Below are positions 1 to 6,009 of a stretch of 10,716 bases of DNA, piece after piece. How positions within the stretch are numbered: the stretch's first letter is position 1; the number at the start of each line of letters is the position of its first letter. Origin of the DNA: Bacillota bacterium (GTDB taxonomy: Bacteria > Bacillota > Clostridia > Oscillospirales > Ruminococcaceae); contig JAEZQD010000020.1 in assembly GCA_023413185.1 (NCBI GenBank), forward strand, positions 1-10,716, read 5' to 3'. Position numbers and translations under genes: made by a program. The notes beneath the pieces are model-generated. The model searched no databases, was not told where the DNA came from, and saw only the letters and a list, made by a program, of their open reading frames with translations.

Positions 1-1
1 C

Positions 2-172
2 AAGGTGGTCGTGTCCGCCGAGGCACCCACAGGCAGCCATAAGCCGATTGTGTACCCCGGCGCTGTGATAAAGGCTTCTCGCCACGCTGCCGAGGCACAG
101 GCGTTTTTGGAGTATCTCGCCGGCTCGGACGCAGGGAGCGTCTTTGAGCAATACGGGTTTTCGTTACGCTGA
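2..172 (+). CDS. modA: Molybdate ABC transporter substrate-binding protein ModA, C-terminal fragment
   Basis: This is the last 56 codons of a gene that begins before the window; the open frame runs from base 2 to a TGA at 170-172. ModA is the extracytoplasmic lipoprotein or periplasmic protein that binds molybdate or tungstate and hands it to ModBC. The visible part reads as the C-terminal lobe of this family: a strand ending KPIVYPGAVIKAS, followed by a helix rich in Ala (HAAEAQAFLEYLAGSDA) and the closing VFEQYGF segment, which is typical of the ModA end (family knowledge). The assignment is greatly strengthened by modB and modC directly downstream on the same strand. The oxyanion-binding residues lie upstream and cannot be checked. 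No start, signal peptide or promoter is visible. Confidence 0.85.
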   Translation, partial: KVVVSAEAPTGSHKPIVYPGAVIKASRHAAEAQAFLEYLAGSDAGSVFEQYGFSLR

Positions 173-183
173 TGGTATGAATC

Positions 184-225
184 TGATTGTAAGCCGACCG
201 ATTGGATGCGGTCGGCTTACAATCA
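184..225 (+). repeat. Perfect 17-bp hairpin between modA and modB
   Basis: Bases 184-200 (core GTAAGCCGACCG) are exactly complementary to 209-225, leaving an 8-base loop at 201-208. It starts 12 bases after the modA stop and ends 15 bases before the modB ribosome binding site. Neither strand shows a T-run after the stem, so it is not a standard intrinsic terminator. A role in protecting the 3' end of the modA message, so that more binding protein than permease is made, is a common arrangement in ABC uptake operons, but here it is only inferred. Confidence 0.8.
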
Positions 226-240
226 ATACATCCCCGCCGA

Positions 241-246
241 AAGGAG
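241..246 (+). promoter_or_regulatory. Ribosome binding site that fixes the modB start
   Basis: AAGGAG lies 6 bases before ATG 253. It supports that start over an in-frame upstream ATG at 202, which sits inside the hairpin loop and has no ribosome binding site. Confidence 0.75.
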
Positions 247-252
247 CACGCT

Positions 253-933
253 ATGCCGCAGTTATCTCCATTAATCATCTCGCTGCAAACCACCATTGTT
301 TCAACCGTTATCACCTTTGCACTGGGCATCTTTGCCGCCCACAGAGTGTCGCGAATGCGACGGTTTAAGGGGTGCGTCGACGGGTTGTTTACGCTGCCCA
401 TGGTGCTGCCGCCCACGGTGGTGGGCTTTTTTCTGTTGCTTTTGCTGGGTAAGAACAGCCCCTTTGGTAAGCTGCTACAGCTGTTTGATGCCAGCGTGGT
501 TTTTACATGGGGCTCTACAGTCATTGCCGCCGTGGTGGTGTCCTTTCCGCTGATGTACCGCACAGTGCGGGGGACGTTTGAACAGCTTGACCCCAACCTG
601 ATTTACGCCGCGCGTACGCTCGGAATGTCCGAACCGAGAATTTTTTGGCGGATTATCGTCCCCAACTCCTGGTCGGGCATTGCGGCGGGCACGGTGCTGA
701 GCTTTTCGCGGGCGCTGGGTGAGTTTGGCGCAACCATGATGATTGCGGGCAACATCCCGGGGCGCACCCAGACGATGTCCACCGCCATCTACACCGCCGT
801 ACAGAGCGGCGACCGCGCCGCCGCCTACCGATGGGTGGCAATCATTATGATAATCTCGCTTATCGGCATGCTGATGATGAACCGCTGGTCGAGCAAGGCC
901 GCAAAGGGCGCGCAGCGCATGGTAGAGGGTTAA
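253..933 (+). CDS. modB: Molybdate ABC transporter permease ModB
   Basis: A 226-residue inner-membrane permease, normal length for ModB. As a homodimer it forms the molybdate channel and docks onto ModC. Visible features are: a first membrane segment near residues 6-29; the ModB-typical segment LPMVLPPTVVGF (48-59) before the next helix; the cytoplasmic EAA-type coupling loop YAARTLGMSEPRIFWRIIVP (118-137), which contacts the ATPase; and the strongly ModB-like SRALGEFGATMMIAGN (152-167) followed by PGRTQTMS. The start at ATG 253 is chosen because AAGGAG stands 6 bases upstream; the frame is open further up to an ATG at 202, but that lies in the intergenic hairpin. modC follows after 27 bases on the same strand. 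Identification is close to certain; preference for molybdate over tungstate cannot be read from the permease. Confidence 0.95.
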   Translation: MPQLSPLIISLQTTIVSTVITFALGIFAAHRVSRMRRFKGCVDGLFTLPMVLPPTVVGFFLLLLLGKNSPFGKLLQLFDASVVFTWGSTVIAAVVVSFPLMYRTVRGTFEQLDPNLIYAARTLGMSEPRIFWRIIVPNSWSGIAAGTVLSFSRALGEFGATMMIAGNIPGRTQTMSTAIYTAVQSGDRAAAYRWVAIIMIISLIGMLMMNRWSSKAAKGAQRMVEG

Positions 934-960
934 TGCTAATTAAAGGGCGGTGAAATCCGG

Positions 961-2019
961 ATGTCGGTTTATGTGGATATTAAAAAGAACTTTGGCCCCT
1001 TTGTGCTGGATGTGCAGGTCGAGGCCGAAAACGAGACGCTTGCCCTGCTGGGGGCGTCCGGCTGCGGCAAGAGCATGACGCTCAAATGTATTGCGGGTAT
1101 CGAACGACCGGACAGCGGGCAGATTGCAATAAACGGCACGATAGTGTTCGACGCGAAAAAGGGCATTAACCTCTCGCCCCAGCAGCGTAAAACGGGGTAT
1201 CTGTTCCAAAACTACGCCCTGTTCCCAAACATGACGGCACACGAAAACATCGCGTGCGCAGTAAAGCGCCCAAAACACGAACGGGCGGCGGTGGCGGACA
1301 GATGGCTTGACTCGTTTTATCTTGATGAGCTGAAAAGCCGCTACCCGCACCAACTTTCGGGCGGGCAGCAGCAACGGGTTGCGCTTGCTAGGATGCTTGC
1401 GTCCGAGCCCGATATCCTGATGCTGGATGAGCCGTTCTCCGCGCTGGACAGCTACCTGCGGTGGCAGATGGAGCAGGAGCTGCGCGGTGTATTGGAGCAG
1501 TTTGGCGGCACCGCGCTGTACATCTCGCACAACCGCGACGAGGTGTATCGCCTGTGCGACCGAATTGCGGTAATCAGCGACGGGAGAGTATCCGCCGTGG
1601 GCGAAAAATGGGCGCTGTTTGACTGCCCGGGGGTTCTTTCCGCCTGCCTGTTAACCGGCTGCAAAAACATATCGCCCGCCAAGCGCGTTGGCGCGGCGAC
1701 ACTCGATGCCCTGCAGTGGGGGCTTCGCCTAAAGACCACGCGCGAGATACCGGACGATGTCGCCCATGTGGGGGTGCGCGCGCACACGCTCACATATGCA
1801 CAAAGCCTAAGCGAACCAAACGCGTTTACGTGCAGGATAACACAGGTAATCGAAGACACCTTTACGGTCATTGTTATGATAGAGCCGCTGACCGCCGCGC
1901 ATAAGGGAACGGGCAGTTTGCTTCGCTTAGAGGTACCAAAAAACGAATGGTCACCCGACGGCAGCACGCTGCTGCTAAAAATTCCGCCCGAGAATGTGCT
2001 GCCGCTGACAAACGGATGA
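961..2019 (+). CDS. modC: Molybdate ABC transporter ATP-binding protein ModC
   Basis: A 352-residue ATPase that powers molybdate import through ModB. All nucleotide-binding motifs are intact: Walker A GASGCGKS (31-38), Q-loop Gln83 in LFQNYALFP, signature LSGGQ (132-136) followed by QQR, Walker B DILMLDE (151-157), D-loop SALD and switch His190 in YISHNRDE. Residues from about 235 to the end form the extra C-terminal region expected of ModC, a TOBE/MOP-type domain that in studied homologues binds oxyanion and can inhibit transport; GVRAHTLTYA (271-280) is typical of it. The total length matches the family. The ribosome binding site is weak (GGCGGTGA-like, about 8-10 bases before ATG 961). This is the last gene of the operon, followed by a terminator candidate at 2043-2080. 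Confidence 0.95.
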   Translation: MSVYVDIKKNFGPFVLDVQVEAENETLALLGASGCGKSMTLKCIAGIERPDSGQIAINGTIVFDAKKGINLSPQQRKTGYLFQNYALFPNMTAHENIACAVKRPKHERAAVADRWLDSFYLDELKSRYPHQLSGGQQQRVALARMLASEPDILMLDEPFSALDSYLRWQMEQELRGVLEQFGGTALYISHNRDEVYRLCDRIAVISDGRVSAVGEKWALFDCPGVLSACLLTGCKNISPAKRVGAATLDALQWGLRLKTTREIPDDVAHVGVRAHTLTYAQSLSEPNAFTCRITQVIEDTFTVIVMIEPLTAAHKGTGSLLRLEVPKNEWSPDGSTLLLKIPPENVLPLTNG

Positions 2020-2042
2020 AGCCGAACCCTGCTTAACAAACG

Positions 2043-2080
2043 GTTGCGGATGAACAGGGCTGTTAGCAACGTCTTTTTTT
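2043..2080 (+). terminator. Candidate intrinsic terminator of the mod operon
   Basis: GTTGC (2043-2047) pairs with GCAAC (2066-2070), and the inner AACA/TGTT arms close over GGGC with a 5-base bulge on the left side. Seven T residues follow at 2074-2080. It begins 24 bases after the modC stop. The stem is imperfect; an alternative fold pairs TGCTTAACA (about 2029-2037, one bulged T) with TGTTAGCA (2061-2068). Confidence 0.55.
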
Positions 2081-2090
2081 GCGAAAGAGA

Positions 2091-2232
2091 ATGGCTGTAC
2101 ACAGGCAGTACTGCCACGCCGTACCCTAGGCGTTCAAACAATATCCCTTTCAGGGAAACGCAGAGCGCAAGCTGACCACCGAGGAGCTGATTCAGGCGAT
2201 TCGCCTTGATATCGAGGCGGAGTCATGGATAT
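2091..2232 (+). pseudogene. Short interrupted coding remnant, possibly from a ferritin-like protein
   Basis: No intact gene lies between modC and 2320. One frame starting at ATG 2091 meets a TAG at 2127-2129, then reads on as AFKQYPFQGNAERKLTTEELI and QAIRLDIEAE up to about 2220. There the amino-acid sense breaks down (SWICLN) and the frame runs into the following hairpin. The stretch ERKLTTEELIQAIRLDIEAE looks like real protein sequence: an acidic-amphipathic helix similar, from memory, to the first helix of small ferritin-like/rubrerythrin-like proteins, which usually go on with an acidic residue and a NLY-type motif. That continuation is missing, so I read this as the stump of a gene cut short by deletion. 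There is no clear ribosome binding site. The family is a guess; the lack of an intact gene is well supported. Confidence 0.3.
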
Positions 2233-2260
2233 GTTTGAATAGTCCCCTATTATTAATAGT

Positions 2261-2305
2261 ACAACGGGCATTGCCGCTTTGCGTTCGGCAATGCCCGTTG
2301 TTTTT
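2261..2305 (+). terminator. Strong intrinsic terminator (16-bp stem)
   Basis: Bases 2261-2276 (ACAACGGGCATTGCCG) pair perfectly with 2286-2301 around a 9-base loop, and TTTTT lies at 2301-2305. The T-run is on the + strand side, so it ends transcription coming from the mod/remnant side. It lies 15 bases beyond the end of the - strand gene at 2320. The reverse direction has no T-run, so two-way action is possible but weaker. Confidence 0.85.
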
Positions 2306-2319
2306 ACTTTACTATGCCT

Positions 2320-3063
2320 TCATTTGAGTAACGCTCTATGATACGACAACAGCCTACCCTGCTTGCCTGCCCTTTCAACCGCTCCCACCGCGCACAGAAC
2401 GTTAAGCGCGGTTTGCGCTTTGTGCAGGGGCAGCTTCGCGGCGGCGGCATAATCCTTCGAGGTAAACGGCTCGGTCAGCGCGGGGGGAATCAGCTGTGCG
2501 TACTGCGCGGGGGTGTCGATGCGCATATCGTCCGCAAGGGCTACCGGTATGCGCTCGCTGCGGGTGGAACCGCGCTTTTTGTCCTTGCTCCAGCCGTTTA
2601 GTCGGCGGTAATCCTCTATATCAACCAGCAGGATGCGAAGCCTGAGGTTTGGGTGGCACAGGAGCGACTTAATCTTGTACAGCTCATAAAACACCTCATA
2701 CGCCGTGCCCGTTTTTGGGGAGCGGCGTTTGTTGCTCACCTCCCCCGTCTCTTCGTCAATCCACGACAGCCATTTGGTGTGCGCCAGCGGGTATACCACC
2801 GTGACCGTGCCGAGGGTGAGAAAGTAGGCAAGCTTACTGCGCAGCTTATCAAACCCGCGCGTCTGTATCTCCAGTATGCCGTCCTCACACAGAATATCGG
2901 CGACAAACCGTCCCACGCGTACCTCGTGGGTGCTTTTATCGGGGCTGAGCCAGTGCTTTAGTACGGCGTGCAGAGTCTTTTCGCCTAAGGTGCCGATGCC
3001 CGTTGTGTCGCGGCTCGGGGTCGTAACGGCTTGGCATGCGATAAGAAAACGCTCATCATCCAT
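2320..3063 (-). CDS. Conserved hypothetical, PD-(D/E)XK nuclease-like with C-terminal winged helix-like segment
   Basis: A 247-residue soluble protein with no signal peptide or membrane segment. I recognise the overall sequence as a conserved clostridial hypothetical but know no established function. Residues 29-67 hold Glu29 in GEKTLHAVLK, Asp56 in RFVADIL and Glu65-x-Gln67 in ILEIQTRGFDKL. This order (Glu in a first helix, Asp on a strand, ExQ/K on the next strand) fits the core of the PD-(D/E)XK nuclease fold, with Gln where Lys is usual. WLSWIDEETGEVSNKRRSPKTG (99-120) and NGWSKDKKRGSTRSERIP (156-173) are basic and look conserved. The end, FTSKDYAAAAKLPLHKAQTALNVL onward (200-243), resembles a winged helix. 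The frame extends upstream to ATG 3204, but the promoter at 3098-3126 lies inside that extension. ATG 3063 has GGGGGTG 6 bases upstream; ATG 3078 has no ribosome binding site. It stands alone, divergent from the next operon. Confidence 0.75.
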   Translation of the reverse strand: MDDERFLIACQAVTTPSRDTTGIGTLGEKTLHAVLKHWLSPDKSTHEVRVGRFVADILCEDGILEIQTRGFDKLRSKLAYFLTLGTVTVVYPLAHTKWLSWIDEETGEVSNKRRSPKTGTAYEVFYELYKIKSLLCHPNLRLRILLVDIEDYRRLNGWSKDKKRGSTRSERIPVALADDMRIDTPAQYAQLIPPALTEPFTSKDYAAAAKLPLHKAQTALNVLCAVGAVERAGKQGRLLSYHRALLK

Positions 3064-3069
3064 CGGCGG

Positions 3070-3076
3070 CACCCCC
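3070..3076 (-). promoter_or_regulatory. Ribosome binding site supporting the start at 3063
   Basis: On the - strand, GGGGGTG stands 6 bases before ATG 3063. It is only a fair match to the Shine-Dalgarno sequence, but the other possible start inside the expected transcript, ATG 3078, has none. Confidence 0.45.
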
Positions 3077-3097
3077 ATAACCAATAAGCTTTTCTTT

Positions 3098-3126
3098 ATG
3101 GTAGCATGTGTGTGCTTTGTTGTCAA
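3098..3126 (-). promoter_or_regulatory. Sigma-A-type promoter of the - strand hypothetical gene
   Basis: On the - strand, a perfect -35 TTGACA (3121-3126) is followed by a 17-base spacer and -10 TACCAT (3098-3103, 4 of 6 matches to TATAAT). Transcription would start near 3091, about 28 bases before the chosen start codon. This rules out the long N-terminal extension from 3204. Confidence 0.65.
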
Positions 3127-3144
3127 AATAATCAAGAGATACGC

Positions 3145-3173
3145 TGTACAACAAAAATGGCATGTGGTATGCT
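3145..3173 (+). promoter_or_regulatory. Possible promoter of the DUF5058/M20 operon
   Basis: TGTACA (3145-3150, 4 of 6 matches to TTGACA) and TATGCT (3168-3173) are 17 bases apart, and the -10 is preceded by TG in extended -10 position (TGG at 3165-3167). A TATAAA at 3178-3183 is another -10 candidate without a good -35. The leader to the TTG start would be about 90 bases. No clear operator or riboswitch fold is seen, only a 5-bp ACCGC/GCGGT stem at 3235-3253. Confidence 0.35.
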
Positions 3174-3272
3174 TATGTATAAATTTAATCCCCTTTCGCT
3201 GCAAAGCAACTCGTGTTCATATGCATAGTATTACACCGCACTATAAGAGCGGTAGGAAACGGAGCGGTAGCG

Positions 3273-3974
3273 TTGAACGACTTTAAAAACGGAGCGATCC
3301 TGTTCGTCCTTGGTGGCATAGTCGCAGCATTTGTAATTGCACAATCGGTATTCTTTCTTGTAAAGGCGGTCAGGCAGGGGCGGGCACTTGGTATGGAAGG
3401 CAGGGTGATGAAAAAAGCGGCATTTTCCTCCATCCTCTTTACTATTACCCCGTCTATCTCAATCCTGCTTGGTCTGGTCACCCTCTCTAAGGCACTGGGT
3501 GTTGCGCTGCCATGGATACGCCTGAGCGTACTGGGTGCCGTTACATACGAACTGCCTGCCGCAGAGGCCGCCGCAAACGCGTTTGGGCTTTCCATCTCGG
3601 GCAGCATTGCCGACCCGAAGGTGTTTTCCGCTATCATATGGGTTATGACTACCGGATGCATCACCCCGCTTATCATTGTGCCGCTGTTCTTAAAAAAGCT
3701 GCGCGGTGGGCTTACGAGCATGAAGAAGCGCGACCAAAAATGGGGCGACATCTTTATGACGGCGCTGTTTCTCGGTATGATTTCGGCGTTTTTAGGCATG
3801 GGCGTTTCGGGCGGGCTGATGCCCGTGCTTACGCTGCTGAGCTCCGCCGTAATCATGGTGGTATGCGGCATAATTATTAAAAAGAGCGGTGCCGAGTGGC
3901 TTAGAAACTACGCGCTGCCCTTTAGCATGATCGGCGCGATGGCGCTTGCCATTTTGTTTCACTCAGTGATATAA
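3273..3974 (+). CDS. DUF5058-type integral membrane protein
   Basis: A 233-residue polytopic membrane protein whose sequence fits the DUF5058 family as I remember it; that family has no proven function. Hydrophobic segments lie at about residues 7-30, 52-75, 117-140, 159-176, 181-202 and 212-230. Between segments two and three is WIRLSVLGAVTYELPAAEAAANAFG (81-105), whose YELPAAEAA core has charged residues in an otherwise apolar setting and could line a substrate site. A basic loop KKRDQKWGD follows at 151-159. I chose TTG 3273 because GGAG (3261-3264) lies 8 bases upstream and the first residues then run directly into the first membrane helix; a GTG at 3213 in the same frame would add 20 atypical residues without a ribosome binding site. 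It is first in a unit with another membrane protein and an M20 hydrolase, which suggests a transporter subunit (inference). Confidence 0.75.
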   Translation: MNDFKNGAILFVLGGIVAAFVIAQSVFFLVKAVRQGRALGMEGRVMKKAAFSSILFTITPSISILLGLVTLSKALGVALPWIRLSVLGAVTYELPAAEAAANAFGLSISGSIADPKVFSAIIWVMTTGCITPLIIVPLFLKKLRGGLTSMKKRDQKWGDIFMTALFLGMISAFLGMGVSGGLMPVLTLLSSAVIMVVCGIIIKKSGAEWLRNYALPFSMIGAMALAILFHSVI

Positions 3975-3988
3975 GGAGGGCAAGAAAG

Positions 3989-4645
3989 ATGAAAAGAAGC
4001 TATGAAGATTCGGTACATTTCATGGGCAGGGTTTGGATGGCGGCGGCGCTTATTGTGATGTATGCCGTGCCCATTGTGTTTAGCCTTTTTTACGGCGTAT
4101 TGCCCGACCCCGTTAAGGTTTTGCAGGGACTTTTGGGCGTAGCGCCGATCTTTTGGACGGTGTGCGCCATAGAGGTGTTTACCTACGCGCCGATGCTCGG
4201 CAACGCGGGAACCTATCTTGGGTTTGTGACGGGCAACCTGACAAACCTCAAGGTTCCCTGCGCGCTATCCGCCATGGAGGGCGCGGCGGTTGCCCCGGGC
4301 AGCGACGAGGGAGAGGTCATCTCCACCATCGCGATTGCGGTGTCGTCCATTACCACCACGCTAATTATTGTGGCGGGTGTTCTACTACTGATTCCGCTTA
4401 CCCCCCTGCTTGAATCCCCCACCCTAAAGCCTGCGTTTGACAACATCCTGCCCGCGCTGTTCGGGGGACTAGGCGTTGTATATATCTCAAAAAGCTGGAA
4501 GATTGCCGTCACGCCGTTGCTTGCGATGATACTCCTGTTCATCCTTGTGCCGTCGCTTGCGGGCTCGGTGGGCATTTTGGTTCCCGTCGCGGCATTAATC
4601 AGCATCGGTGCCGCACGGCTTCTATATAAAAAGAACCTGTTGTAA
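3989..4645 (+). CDS. Small integral membrane protein, likely partner of the DUF5058 protein
   Basis: A 218-residue membrane protein that I cannot assign to a named family. Hydrophobic segments lie at about residues 15-36, 52-68, 112-137, 150-166, 172-190 and 191-212. The most distinctive part is residues 71-110: GNAGTYLGFVTGNLTNLKVP, a short apolar stretch with AMEGAA, then APGSDEGEV. This looks like a polar re-entrant or substrate-contacting region rather than a simple helix. The ATG at 3989 is well supported: AGGAGGG begins in the stop codon of the previous gene (3974-3980), 8 bases before the start. That tight coupling suggests the two membrane proteins are made in equal amounts and form one complex. 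The M20 hydrolase starts 35 bases downstream. A role as one half of a small-molecule permease is inferred from context and topology only. Confidence 0.7.
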   Translation: MKRSYEDSVHFMGRVWMAAALIVMYAVPIVFSLFYGVLPDPVKVLQGLLGVAPIFWTVCAIEVFTYAPMLGNAGTYLGFVTGNLTNLKVPCALSAMEGAAVAPGSDEGEVISTIAIAVSSITTTLIIVAGVLLLIPLTPLLESPTLKPAFDNILPALFGGLGVVYISKSWKIAVTPLLAMILLFILVPSLAGSVGILVPVAALISIGAARLLYKKNLL

Positions 4646-4680
4646 CGTATTATTTTTCCATTAGAAAGGGCTGGTTTCAC

Positions 4681-5994
4681 ATGCCGTACAGCAGAGCAGT
4701 GGAGTCTTTATCAAAGATGCTTACCTACAAGACCATCTCGGTTCGGGGTGAACCCGATGCAAACCGCGAGCAGTTTGATGGCTTTCGCGCATACCTCAAG
4801 GAGCGATACCCCATGGTATTTGCCCGCTGCGTCTTCGAGCAGGTGGGGCCCAGCGGGCTGCTGTTACACCTTGCGGGCAAACAAAGCGACAGCCCCAGCG
4901 CCCTGATGGCGCACTATGACGTGGTGGAGGTCAGCGACGGTTGGCAGCACCCCCCGTTTGACGGCGTGATTGAGAACGATGTTTTATGGGGACGCGGCGC
5001 CATCGACACAAAGGTTACACTGTGCGCTGTTTTGGAGGCGACCGAGCGGCTGCTCTGTGACGGCTTTGCCCCGCAAAACGACCTGTACCTTGCGTTTTCG
5101 GGCGACGAGGAGATTATGGGTCCCTCCGCCTCGGCGATTGTGGATTGGTTTGAGCGGTGCGGCATACGGCTTGGGTTTGTGCTTGACGAGGGCGGCGCGA
5201 TCGTGTCGGGCATCTTCCCCGGTGTGACGAAGGATTGCGCGGTAATCGGCATTGCCGAGAAGGGAATGGCAGACCTGATGCTGACCGCCGAGTCGACCGC
5301 GGGGCACGCCTCCGCGCCGCCCAACACAACGGCGCTTGGCAAGGTGGCAAAAGCCATCTGCCGCATTGAGGCATACCCATTTAAGCAACGTCTTGTGCCG
5401 CCTGTGCGCAGCATGCTGACAAGGCTCGGTAAAAACTCCGAGAAGGGCGCAATTCGCTTACTCTTCACGAACCTGTGGCTGACCGCCCCCATTGTTAAGC
5501 TGATTTTTAAAATGAGCGGCGGCGAGCTTGCTGCCATGACCCGCACCACCTGCGCGTTTACCATGGCTAAGGGCAGCTCTCAGGCAAACGTGTTGCCCAA
5601 GGCCGCATCCGCCACCGCAAACTTTCGCATCCTGCAGGGGGACACGGTGGAGGCAACGATTGCACGCATAGAGAAGCTTGCGGGCAAAGGAATCACCGTC
5701 ACCAAGGTTTACGCGTCCGAGCCCAGCAGGGTATCTTTGCTGGATGAGCGCTATGACCTGCTTGCAAGCACCATCCAAGAAAGCTGGAAGGACGTACTGG
5801 TGTCGCCCTATTTGATGATGGCGTGCACCGACTCAAGACACTTCGGGCGCATCTCGGATCACGTGTACCGCTTTACCCCGCTGCGCCTATCCAAGGAGGA
5901 CCGCGGGCTGATTCACGCAAATGACGAACGTATCGCGACCGTCAAGGTGGATGAATGCGCCGAGTTTTATGTTAACTTGATACGCAAGCTGTAG
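4681..5994 (+). CDS. M20-family metallopeptidase/amidohydrolase (carboxypeptidase S / PM20D1-like)
   Basis: A 437-residue cytoplasmic zinc hydrolase; no signal peptide is seen. The metal-site residues of family M20 are all recognisable: His78 and Asp80 in LMAHYDVVEV, bridging Asp109 in WGRGAIDTK, the catalytic Glu pair 143-144 in SGDEEIMG, Asp169 in VLDEGG and His414 in IHANDE. The lid (dimerisation-type) domain spans roughly 190-310, with His209 in STAGHASAPP near its start. The HYDVV and GRGAIDTK forms and the length are closest, as I remember them, to carboxypeptidase S and PM20D1, which cleave or form N-acyl amino acids and C-terminal peptide bonds. The ribosome binding site is AAAGGG about 9 bases before ATG 4681. 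It follows the two membrane proteins, so it probably acts on what they bring in. The substrate cannot be told from sequence. Confidence 0.9.
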   Translation: MPYSRAVESLSKMLTYKTISVRGEPDANREQFDGFRAYLKERYPMVFARCVFEQVGPSGLLLHLAGKQSDSPSALMAHYDVVEVSDGWQHPPFDGVIENDVLWGRGAIDTKVTLCAVLEATERLLCDGFAPQNDLYLAFSGDEEIMGPSASAIVDWFERCGIRLGFVLDEGGAIVSGIFPGVTKDCAVIGIAEKGMADLMLTAESTAGHASAPPNTTALGKVAKAICRIEAYPFKQRLVPPVRSMLTRLGKNSEKGAIRLLFTNLWLTAPIVKLIFKMSGGELAAMTRTTCAFTMAKGSSQANVLPKAASATANFRILQGDTVEATIARIEKLAGKGITVTKVYASEPSRVSLLDERYDLLASTIQESWKDVLVSPYLMMACTDSRHFGRISDHVYRFTPLRLSKEDRGLIHANDERIATVKVDECAEFYVNLIRKL

Positions 5995-6009
5995 AAGGAG
6001 GAAACCACG

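Noticed and set aside
202..252. Upstream ATG start for modB at 202
   Set aside because: It falls in the hairpin loop with no ribosome binding site; AAGGAG at 241-246 supports ATG 253.
940..1530. 196-codon open frame on the - strand opposite modC
   Set aside because: It lies wholly antisense to a motif-complete modC, has no recognisable protein features and is explained by the high GC content.
1452..2141. 229-codon open frame on the - strand across the 3' half of modC and the gap after it
   Set aside because: It is Ser/Arg-rich low-sense sequence antisense to the TOBE-domain coding region and runs through the modC terminator, with no ribosome binding site or family resemblance.
3064..3204. 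N-terminal extension of the - strand hypothetical up to ATG 3204
   Set aside because: A good promoter sits inside it at 3098-3126, and the added residues (Cys/His-rich) do not resemble the rest of the protein.
3213..3272. GTG 3213 as start of the DUF5058-type gene
   Set aside because: No ribosome binding site precedes it; GGAG at 3261-3264 is well placed for TTG 3273, and the shorter protein starts just before the first membrane helix.
4914..5564. 216-codon open frame on the - strand opposite the M20 gene
   Set aside because: It is a Ser/Pro-rich antisense shadow of a gene with all catalytic residues in place.
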